This document shows positions 1 through 6,800 of a stretch of DNA of 9,856 bases, in pieces. The notes under the pieces were generated by a model that saw only the letters and a list, made by a program, of their open reading frames with translations, ran no database searches and was not told the DNA's origin. Origin of the DNA: Candidatus Doudnabacteria bacterium (GTDB taxonomy: Bacteria; Patescibacteriota; Doudnabacteria; UBA920); the NCBI GenBank assembly GCA_016788805.1, contig JAEUSE010000018.1, positions 1 to 9,856 of the forward strand, in the 5' to 3' direction. How positions within the stretch are numbered: the first letter of the stretch is position 1; the number at the start of each line of letters is the position of its first letter. A program made the position numbers and the translations under genes.

Positions 1-651
1 TTCGCCAGCTGACAAAAGACCGTGGGAAAACTTTATCTGTCCGCCCATACTCCCGCCAGGCTCTATTAAAACCTCATCGCAATGATTTTGTGAACCCAAC
101 ACTCCGCTAAAACAAAATTTTTCCACGCTGTCGGCATTTGTGTCATTGGACAAAACAAATGTCGCCGAAGTCTTGAGTATAGGCACCTGCCATTCATTAC
201 CGGTTACATTCCAGTACAACTCATCCCGCTCATCTAAAAAGTTTATAGCTTTATTTGTTTCGTAGTTTATAACATATACCTGCTCGCCTGTTACCGTCAC
301 TTCCGGGTCACCAATCTTTATGTGCTTTTTTCCGCCCGATGTAGAGACAGAAAACTCATACGGCTGTCCGTTTTGGTCCGTAACTGAAATGTTATTTAGT
401 CTAAGATTATAACTGCCCCCGTTACGGCTATATTTAACCGGAATATCCCTAAAAATTCCATGCCTCAGTCCAGGACCAAAGTCGTATATAATTTTTTCCT
501 GAAAACTAACGACCCCCTCTTTAGACACCTTTATACTAACATCAAAACTCTTTATGCTTTCCTGGGCTCGTACAACATTAAAAAAACCTGCAAAAAAAAC
601 TAATGCTATAAATGTTAAGGATAACTGAGTAAAAAGTTTTTTTAAATTCAT
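1..651 (-). CDS. DUF2207-family secreted/membrane protein, N-terminal part (cut by window edge)
   Basis: The reading frame opens at ATG 651-649 and stays open to base 1, giving 217 codons without a stop. The protein starts with a signal-peptide or membrane-anchor segment: two lysines near residues 4-5, then a hydrophobic run to about residue 25, then VRAQE, where cleavage is plausible after Ala 29. The mature part begins with SFDVSIKVSKEGVVSFQEKI and continues with a YDFGPG..HGIFRDIPVKY block at about residues 56-75. This is the hallmark of the DUF2207 domain, a poorly understood extracytoplasmic domain of predicted bacterial membrane proteins. Family members are usually much longer and have transmembrane helices after this domain, so the missing part should carry them. 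An upstream in-frame stop (TAA) leaves this ATG as the only plausible start. No SD precedes it; a TATAAT box ends three bases before the ATG. The function of the family is unknown. Confidence 0.85.
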   Translation of the reverse strand, partial: MNLKKLFTQLSLTFIALVFFAGFFNVVRAQESIKSFDVSIKVSKEGVVSFQEKIIYDFGPGLRHGIFRDIPVKYSRNGGSYNLRLNNISVTDQNGQPYEFSVSTSGGKKHIKIGDPEVTVTGEQVYVINYETNKAINFLDERDELYWNVTGNEWQVPILKTSATFVLSNDTNADSVEKFCFSGVLGSQNHCDEVLIEPGGSMGGQIKFSHGLLSAGE

Positions 652-654
652 AAA

Positions 655-660
655 ATTATA
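655..660 (-). promoter_or_regulatory. Consensus -10 box directly in front of the DUF2207 start
   Basis: On the minus strand TATAAT is followed by TTT and then the ATG of the DUF2207 gene. No good -35 box is seen 16-18 bases upstream (ATGGAT at 684-679 is weak). If this box is used, the transcript would begin at or within the start codon, meaning a leaderless mRNA. The same TATAATTTTATG string occurs in front of the large surface-protein gene. Confidence 0.4.
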
Positions 661-800
661 CTTTACTTGTATGTTGCCATCCATCGTGCCAAAAAAATTT
701 AAATAGGAAATACTATACAACCTCCCAAGCGCACTCTTTTAAAAAAACTCAAGTCCGTCTATTTTTTTGCCTAACTTAATTGTAATTCTTTCATGCGTAA

Positions 801-829
801 TTGACAATAGCGTCTATAAATGTCAAAAT
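801..829 (+). promoter_or_regulatory. Sigma70-type promoter of the small secreted-protein gene at 877
   Basis: A perfect TTGACA -35 box (801-806) is followed by a 17-bp spacer and CAAAAT (824-829), a 4-of-6 match to the -10 consensus. Predicted transcription start is near 836, leaving a leader of about 40 bases. The -35 and first part of the spacer resemble those of the promoter at 8729-8757. Confidence 0.6.
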
Positions 830-863
830 AAATTAAGTGATTTAATCATCACCCAACATATTC

Positions 864-872
864 GGAAGGGGG
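864..872 (+). promoter_or_regulatory. Shine-Dalgarno-like site for the gene at 877
   Basis: The purine run GGAAGGGGG ends four bases before ATG 877 and fixes that start. It contrasts with the AT-rich core genes of the window, none of which has such a site. Confidence 0.6.
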
Positions 873-876
873 TTCC

Positions 877-1326
877 ATGAAAGTAATCATGGGATTGCTG
901 CTCGGTTTTTTGCTGGCTTATGGCCAGCAATTCGTTGACCAACCCGAACCTGCCGACGCACGCGATTTTGCCCAATGGGGCATGAAGATCAAGTGTGACG
1001 ATGCAGTAGATGTCCCGCTCTGCAAAGAGTTGGCTAAACAAGTCGGGGTATGGTGGAAAAGCGCACACAACGGCCGCCGGGTGCTGGTGTGCATGAAGCC
1101 TCTGTTCGGAGGCTACTCGATTCGAGTGTTCGTCGGAACACTCTCCATCACTCAGCCCACCGGACCAGCCACCAACGTTGGCGGATTCAACTTCGAGGAT
1201 GTCGGGCGTTTCGGGGTAACAGGCACCCCAAACTTTTCCGATGTCATAAAGAATATACAACAGCTCGTCGAATCCAAACGAGCCAAAAAAACTCTCGCCT
1301 ACATACGCTTACGGGGGTCTGTATAG
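877..1326 (+). CDS. Small secreted protein of unknown family (149 aa)
   Basis: I do not recognise the family. The start is set by a purine-rich SD four bases upstream, and the gene sits between a TTGACA promoter and a hairpin terminator, so it is a complete single-gene unit. The N-terminus MKVIMGLLLGFLLAYGQQ looks like a short Sec signal peptide with cleavage near residues 16-18. The mature part of about 130 residues has three cysteines (40, 49, 72), a tryptophan-containing stretch (VGVWWKSAHNG, about 57-67), a glycine-rich beta-like middle (about 77-115) and a lysine/arginine-rich C-terminal helix-like tail. There is no transmembrane helix after the signal, no lipobox and no catalytic motif. 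Base composition is clearly richer in G+C than the neighbouring metabolic genes (33 of 60 bases in 1081-1140). It is likely exported; its function is unknown. Confidence 0.7.
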   Translation: MKVIMGLLLGFLLAYGQQFVDQPEPADARDFAQWGMKIKCDDAVDVPLCKELAKQVGVWWKSAHNGRRVLVCMKPLFGGYSIRVFVGTLSITQPTGPATNVGGFNFEDVGRFGVTGTPNFSDVIKNIQQLVESKRAKKTLAYIRLRGSV

Positions 1327-1358
1327 ACCGCCGTGACAACTTGGGCAAGACCACCTCC

Positions 1359-1393
1359 AGCATTCGCTCCCAAGACGAATGCTTTTTTATTTT
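1359..1393 (+). terminator. Intrinsic terminator of the small secreted-protein gene
   Basis: AGCATTCG (1359-1366) and CGAATGCT (1376-1383) form a perfect 8-bp stem with a 9-base loop, followed by TTTTTTATTTT on the plus strand. It begins 32 bases after the TAG stop of the gene at 877. Confidence 0.85.
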
Positions 1394-1402
1394 GCTAAAA
1401 CA

Positions 1403-1434
1403 AAAACCACTTTTGTTTATACAAAAATGGTTTT
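1403..1434 (-). terminator. Probable terminator of the cyclotransferase gene, possibly bidirectional
   Basis: AAAACCA (1403-1409) pairs with TGGTTTT (1428-1434), and after one mismatch TTTTGT (1411-1416) pairs with ACAAAA (1421-1426) around a TTAT loop. Read on the minus strand it is followed by a T-rich run; the plus strand also has T-rich sequence after it. The stem overlaps the TAA stop of the minus gene at 1433. It lies between two convergent genes, so it may serve both. Confidence 0.55.
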
Positions 1435-1873
1435 ATATTTTTTGTTTACCTTCTAAAAGTTTTTCTAACTTTGCTACCCATTCTTCCGGCAACTTGTTTT
1501 CGTAAGCTGCGGCAATAACCCGCCTAAAATACTCCTGTCTTATACTTTGCCCGCCGCCGCCTTCCATGCTCTTATAATACACTTGTGCTTTATATTTTAT
1601 TTTATGCTCGTCGTAAGCTAAAACTTCCTGTCTTTCAAACACGCTCGGGAAACCTTCAAAGGCGTCCATCATAGCCAGGCCGTCTTCGTCTATTCTGTAC
1701 AAAATGCCATGCAATTCTGAATTTTCTTTTTTTACAATATTTAAATACCCGCGCTGGTCTATAACCACGTCAAACCCAGGCACATGTGCTCGCCCCAAAA
1801 ATTGGCAATGCCAGCCGCAAACCCTTCGCATATGCTCCAAACTCATATTACTGCCGTAAGCGAAATAGTACAT
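1433..1873 (-). CDS. Gamma-glutamylcyclotransferase-like protein (GGCT/AIG2 fold)
   Basis: This 146-residue protein has the size and motifs of the gamma-glutamylcyclotransferase superfamily. These enzymes release 5-oxoproline from gamma-glutamyl amino acids or related gamma-glutamyl amines in the cytoplasm. The substrate-binding loop is YGSN at residues 6-9 (FAYGSNM). A central HGILYRID strand (55-62) matches the family's V/L-x-G-x-x-Y element. The catalytic glutamate is most likely E73 in MDAFEGFPSVFERQEV. No signal peptide is present. The exact substrate cannot be told from sequence; bacterial members also act on gamma-glutamyl antibiotic precursors and repair by-products. The start at 1873 lacks an SD but lies downstream of a good promoter (1924-1952). 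No glutathione-pathway gene is nearby. The next gene upstream, the FAD oxidoreductase, is 145 bases away, so the two are probably transcribed separately. Confidence 0.88.
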   Translation of the reverse strand: MYYFAYGSNMSLEHMRRVCGWHCQFLGRAHVPGFDVVIDQRGYLNIVKKENSELHGILYRIDEDGLAMMDAFEGFPSVFERQEVLAYDEHKIKYKAQVYYKSMEGGGGQSIRQEYFRRVIAAAYENKLPEEWVAKLEKLLEGKQKI

Positions 1874-1923
1874 TTAAATGTAAAATCTAAAATGATGAAT
1901 GATAAATGTATTGAAGATACTTT

Positions 1924-1952
1924 ATTATATACAAATTTTAAATGCTATTCAA
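1924..1952 (-). promoter_or_regulatory. Promoter of the cyclotransferase gene
   Basis: On the minus strand TTGAAT (1952-1947) is followed by a 17-bp spacer and a perfect TATAAT (1929-1924). The predicted start near 1917 leaves a leader of about 44 bases, AT-rich and without an SD. Confidence 0.6.
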
Positions 1953-1977
1953 TGTATCAAATATCCTTTATCTTTTA

Positions 1978-2013
1978 TCATTCTGAATTCTAAATTCTTC
2001 ATTCTGAATTTAG
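1978..2013. repeat. Short direct and inverted repeats after the FAD oxidoreductase gene
   Basis: The 12-mer TCATTCTGAATT occurs at 1978-1989 and again at 1999-2010. Overlapping these, CTAAATTC (1990-1997) and GAATTTAG (2006-2013) form a perfect 8-bp stem with an 8-base loop. It starts a few bases past the TGA stop at 2019. There is no U-tract on the minus strand, so it is a weak terminator candidate at best. Confidence 0.6.
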
Positions 2014-2018
2014 CACGT

Positions 2019-3737
2019 TCAATTCCTTTTTATATGTTCCATTGCCCAGGCCCAGCTTCCCCCCACTTTTTTCCCTGGGTTAAAAATATTTTTCGGGTCA
2101 AAAATATTTTTAACCTTTTCAAACAATCCCACCATTTCCTCGCCAAACTGTTGGCGCAAAAAAGGCGTCCTAACTATACCATCGTTATGCTCGGCAGTAA
2201 TAGAGCCTTTATATTCCACGACCAGGCTATATACTTCCTCGGACAGTTTTGGGATTATGTCGCGCTGATCCTTTTTAGTCAGATCCATGAGCGGAATAAT
2301 ATGAAAATTTGCATCACCCGCATGGCCAGCTATGGTGTAAACTAACGAAGGATATTTTTTAAAAATTGCATTCAGCCTGGGTAAAAATTCCGGTAAATCA
2401 AGCGGGTGCACTACAATGTCGTCTACAAAGGGAGCTGTAGAAAGACCACTTGAATGCTGCCTTAAAAGGCTAAAAGACTCACGCCTAATAGTCCAATACT
2501 TTTCAGACTCCTCAGCTGAAGCAGTTATATGAGTTTTAACCTTAAACTCCGACTTAACTGCTGCCTCGCATTTTTTTACCTGTTCCAAAACTTCTTGGTC
2601 GGAAAATCCGGTAAACTCGGCTATTACCACAAGCTTAGGCACTCCACCGGTTAGCGTAAGCAAAACTTCCGGCAAAAACTGCACACCCAGTTTAAATAAT
2701 TTAACCAGTCCCCCGAAGGCCGAACCTGCGTCACGTGACATTTTCTTTATCATTTCAGGCAGAAAACGCATAGCCAAACTAAATGTATGATCGTCGTAAC
2801 TTTCCAAAGTTTCAGGCTTGAATTCCAAAACCTTGGTCACTAACTTGCCTAAAATACTCAAGTCGTTCAAAAATATAGCAACCATGCGATTTTTGGGCCT
2901 GGGCGTTATAAGCCTGTACTTGATTTTAGTCACAAAAGCCAAAGTACCTTGGCTCCCCACAATTAACTTTTGCAAATTAAACCTACGCTTATTTTCATCC
3001 CAAACTTCCCACAAATAATACCCAGCAGAATTCTTGCTTGTTGTCGGCTTACATTTTTCTATAAGCACCCGGTTTTCTTTAACCAAGTGAAAAACCTCCC
3101 TGTAAATCTTGCCTTCCAAGTTTGCCAGCTTAATTTTTTTCTCAAGCTCCCCTTCGGTTAAAGACTTTATTATTGCGGTACTTCCGTCGGACAAAACTAC
3201 TTCAAGCTCTTCTACCCAGTCCTTAGTCTGCCCGTACGCCAAAGTTTTTTCTCCAGCGCTATTGTTGCCCGCCATTCCGCCAACGGTATTTAAAAGTTTT
3301 GAAGCGGTATAACACGGAAGCAATAAATTTTTTTCCAAAGTCGCTTTTTCAAAATCCCTATAATACACTCCCGGATCCACAACCACCATGCCCTGGGTTT
3401 TTAAGCTCTCACCTCTAACTTCGGAAATACTTTCCTCCGTCTCAATTTTACCAATTTTATTGAAATATTTTGTAAAATCAACAACCAAAGATTCGCTTAA
3501 AGGACCACCGGACATGTCAGTACCGGCTGAGCGCGCAGTAAGAGAAAGTTTTTTTTCAAACTGCTTCTTTTCTGACACCCACTTTACCAAATTTTGCACC
3601 TCGGAAGTATTCTTTGGAAACAGCACAGCCTCCGGCCTCACCTCAAAAATACTGGCGTCGCGACTATATTTTTTTATAACCTCTTCGCTGTTTTCAACCT
3701 CCAACCCAATTTGATTTTTAACTTCTTGAATATTCAT
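2019..3737 (-). CDS. FAD-binding oxidoreductase, GlcD / D-lactate dehydrogenase-like
   Basis: This 572-residue protein has the two-domain layout of FAD-linked 2-hydroxyacid dehydrogenases (FAD_binding_4 then FAD-oxidase C-terminal domain). The N-terminal domain carries the FAD-phosphate loop ARSAGTDMSGGPLSES (68-82), DPGV (121-124), TVGGMAGNNSAGEKTLAYG (151-169) and GSQGTLAFVTKI (261-272). The C-terminal domain has GHAGDANFHI (471-480), AEHNDG (515-520) and DPKNIFNPGK (547-556). These enzymes typically oxidise D-lactate, glycolate, D-2-hydroxyglutarate or a related 2-hydroxyacid and pass electrons to a quinone or other acceptor; the substrate here is not predictable. The usual GHxGDGN and GEHG motifs are altered to GHAGDAN and AEHN, which may mean a divergent substrate. 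No Fe-S partner (GlcF type) is adjacent or fused. No signal peptide. The ATG at 3737 has no SD; it may be read from a weak promoter in the spacer or from the upstream surface-protein transcript. Confidence 0.85.
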   Translation of the reverse strand: MNIQEVKNQIGLEVENSEEVIKKYSRDASIFEVRPEAVLFPKNTSEVQNLVKWVSEKKQFEKKLSLTARSAGTDMSGGPLSESLVVDFTKYFNKIGKIETEESISEVRGESLKTQGMVVVDPGVYYRDFEKATLEKNLLLPCYTASKLLNTVGGMAGNNSAGEKTLAYGQTKDWVEELEVVLSDGSTAIIKSLTEGELEKKIKLANLEGKIYREVFHLVKENRVLIEKCKPTTSKNSAGYYLWEVWDENKRRFNLQKLIVGSQGTLAFVTKIKYRLITPRPKNRMVAIFLNDLSILGKLVTKVLEFKPETLESYDDHTFSLAMRFLPEMIKKMSRDAGSAFGGLVKLFKLGVQFLPEVLLTLTGGVPKLVVIAEFTGFSDQEVLEQVKKCEAAVKSEFKVKTHITASAEESEKYWTIRRESFSLLRQHSSGLSTAPFVDDIVVHPLDLPEFLPRLNAIFKKYPSLVYTIAGHAGDANFHIIPLMDLTKKDQRDIIPKLSEEVYSLVVEYKGSITAEHNDGIVRTPFLRQQFGEEMVGLFEKVKNIFDPKNIFNPGKKVGGSWAWAMEHIKRN

Positions 3738-3779
3738 TATTTTGTTTTAATTTTCCTGCCCCAAGCATAGTTATGAACA

Positions 3780-3815
3780 ATGACCGTCATCCAAAAAGCA
3801 GCGGATGACGGTCAT
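3780..3815. promoter_or_regulatory. Pair of 11-bp palindromes forming a 13-bp hairpin
   Basis: ATGACCGTCATCC (3780-3792) and GGATGACGGTCAT (3803-3815) are perfect inverted repeats around a 10-base loop. Each arm is itself a palindrome, ATGAC-S-GTCAT, at 3780-3790 and 3805-3815, with centres 25 bp apart. There is no U-tract after the hairpin on either strand, so it is not a standard intrinsic terminator. It sits about 45-75 bases upstream of the FAD oxidoreductase start, where a two-site operator would be expected, and about 20 bases past the stop of the large surface-protein gene. Operator, RNA-processing hairpin or U-tract-less terminator are all possible. Confidence 0.6.
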
Positions 3816-3835
3816 GTGAAGACAACTTTCTTAGC

Positions 3836-6800
3836 TTACGGTGCAACCTCTACCTTATTGGGAACATTCTGAATGTTAAATAGTAAAAGAGGAGTGGTGG
3901 CGGAAGTAAGCCCTGTCGTACCGGAAACACCTTTTGTATAACTAATGCTGGCGCTATTCTGAAAACGACTGGACGCCTGACCATACCCACTTGGCTCTTT
4001 TACCTCGCCTACCATGCTTATAACTGCCAAACTACCCTGTGCCACGGTCGCAACTTTTATATACAGCACCTGGTTAGGCTCACTTCCACAAGCCCCAAAC
4101 TGGTTATTATTCAAACTCTGAAACGCCGTTGTTGCTGTACTGCAGTTTGCAATATTCACCTCGGTTAAAGAAGTATTTCCAAGCTTCATATTCCACCCGC
4201 CACTAGGACGCTTCAAATTCACCAAACGGTCAGTAATTTGTATATTGCTCGCATCCTCACCGCCAGTGACCGAATTGTTGGAAAGATTTATAGCAAAGCT
4301 GACCAAATCCCCTTTGTTGTAAACAACATTTGGCGGCGTTTCGTTTAAGGCATAAGCATTGGTGGTGTACCCAGAAGGCACAAGACTATTTATACGAGTA
4401 ATATCTTTGTTGCTACTTAAGGAGGCATTACATGTACTTGCGCCTAAAGGATTATTTCCTAAAGCAACAGGTGCAGACTCTCCGGCATTATTGTAAGCAC
4501 TAACCCAATAGTAGTTGGTAGAAGTGGGCGGAGTGTCAGTATAAGTTACAACATTTTGTCCCAAAGTAGCTATTCTACCTCCAACTCCTGGGAAAGTATT
4601 GCTGGTATTTCTATATATATAGTAACCATTTTCACCACTGGTATCGGACCAATTTATAACAATTTGCCCGCAAGAAGAACCTCCGCCTCCGCCCGGATTA
4701 CCCGGTGAGTCTACATTGACACTCACACTTACCGACTCTGTATCACTTCCATATGCGTTTGAACAAGTCATTGTAAAAGTTGAAGCAGCATTTAAAGCAG
4801 ATGAGGTAGTATTACCCGAAGCAGCGCCGTTAACCACAGACCAAGACCCAGAAACCGAGTTACATGTAACCGGAGCGGTACCCGTAGAACTCCAAGTAAG
4901 CTGCGTTGTCTGACCAGCATTTACATTAGTAGGATTTGCGCTTAAGGTAAGTACCGGCGCAGTTCCCGCAGGTGGCGCGACCACCTCAACTACAGGACTG
5001 GTTGTATGGAACAAAAAGCCGACAGAGTCATCTCTCGCCTGCACTATCATGTTATTGGTTCCAATCGGCGTAGAAGCCTGAGTGGTTACTGTCATGGTTG
5101 TAAACGCCGAGCCTAACTCCAAATTCGGCGTAGCCGGTGAAAAACTGCAAGTGGCATTTGTAGGGCAATTTATTGTAGACAAAAACCTCACCCTGTCGTT
5201 AAAACCATTTATGGAAGTTAAGTTTATGGTAAAAGTAGTTGAACCACCTTGAGTAACCTGCCTGCTTGCTGGAGTATGACTTATGCTAAAATCAGGTGTC
5301 CCTGTCACAGTTATTGCGACCGAATCGTACTGACCACTTCCGCCTGGACCGGCACAGTTAAGCACATAATTCACACTTGAGGATATGTTGGTTGTTGGCT
5401 GACTTGGGTTGTTAACCTGGTTTAAATATGGACCAGGATACGGTCCACCGCTTCCACCGTCTGCGTATACGTCACAATCGGTTGTGTTTTGAGAAGTCCA
5501 GCTCAAAGTCACGCCGGTATTGCTGGCTGGTATAGTACAAGAATCTCCACCATTACATTTAATATCTCCGCTAGGAGGTAAAACGCTTACGTTTACAGTA
5601 GCGCCGGACAAAGAACAGTTAGTAGCTCCGTTAGAAGCCGTCCATCCGCTGCCTGTAATACTCGAGGAACCACTCGCCTGACCTGTTACAGTACTGCCTG
5701 AAACAGTTGCTTTACTAGTGTTAGAAGAAATAAAATTTCCTCCACTCCAACCCGAAGGTGCATTGGCCTGAGTTGTGGCCCCCACACCAATGTTGTTAGA
5801 CGTTAACGAAACACTCCCCGCCGGACAACTCACCGGAGCGCTTACCGTAACACCAGTGCCGGACAAAGAACAGTTAGTAGCTCCGTTAGAAGCCGTCCAT
5901 CCGCTGCCGCTTATGCTGGTAGCGCCGGCACTAACACCGGTGACCGCAGAGCCGGAAACACTTGCAACACCGCTGTTTGCAGAACTAAAACTTCCACCAC
6001 TCCAACCCGAAGGCGCACTTGCTGTTACACTGCCACCAGTTGTAACCGAAGACGAAGACAAACTCACACTCGCAGCCGGACACGAGCCAGCACTTATTGT
6101 TACATTGACCGTATCGGAGTTACTACCGTTGACGTTAGAACAAGTTATGGTATAAGCCTTGTTGGTTGTTATATTGGTTTGAGTCTCACTCCCTCCGCTC
6201 GTGCTCTTACTGCCGCTCCAGTTACCCGAAGCCGTACAGCTAGTTGCGGTTCCGCCCCCAACTGTCCAAGACAAAGTACAGTCACTACCTGAAGGCAAAC
6301 TTAAGCTATCTTGCCCATTACACTTAAGGTCAGGTATAGGCGGCAAAGCGCCACACTGAGCATTGCTAGTACAAGAAGGCGCACAAACCGAGGCAGTGTT
6401 AGCTACACAAGCATTACCTTGGCAATAACTACCAGAAACCACCGAACCAGTCTGACAAGTCCCATTTACACAGGAACCATTTCCGGTACATGTATTACCA
6501 TCATCACAAGTATTTACTGTATAAGTACAGGAACCAAAGTCATAGCCTGTGCAAGTATTGTTGCAAGTCTTAGTCCTAGTGCCAGCACACGCTCCGCTGC
6601 CGCAACCGGAAGAATCTGTCCCATACGATATACCGCTATCACACACTTCACCACTGTCTAAAACCCCGTTACCACAAGCTGCCTGAACCACCAACAACGG
6701 TATAGTAGAGGTTTGGCAAGTTCCAAAACAATCGTTAACAGTTCCGCTGTAAGGATCGTTTGGGTCTATGAGTCTTTGAGAAAAAGTAGAAGCTTGAACC

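Noticed and set aside
837..852. GTGAT-N6-ATCAC inverted repeat in the leader of the gene at 877
   Set aside because: The stem is only five base pairs in an AT-rich leader, and no second copy or link to a known regulator is visible.
823..1260. 146-codon open frame on the minus strand opposite the small secreted-protein gene
   Set aside because: It has no SD or promoter and no recognisable domain. The plus-strand frame has SD, signal peptide, promoter and terminator, so this is its shadow.
5603..5908. CRISPR-like repeat from the 51-bp identical copies
   Set aside because: There are only two copies, both inside coding sequence, in frame and separated by a homologous protein-domain repeat, not by a unique spacer.
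5775..6155. 127-codon plus-strand open frame within the large surface-protein gene
   Set aside because: It is low-complexity and antisense to the BIG2-like repeats, has no start signals, and reflects the repeat composition of the true gene.
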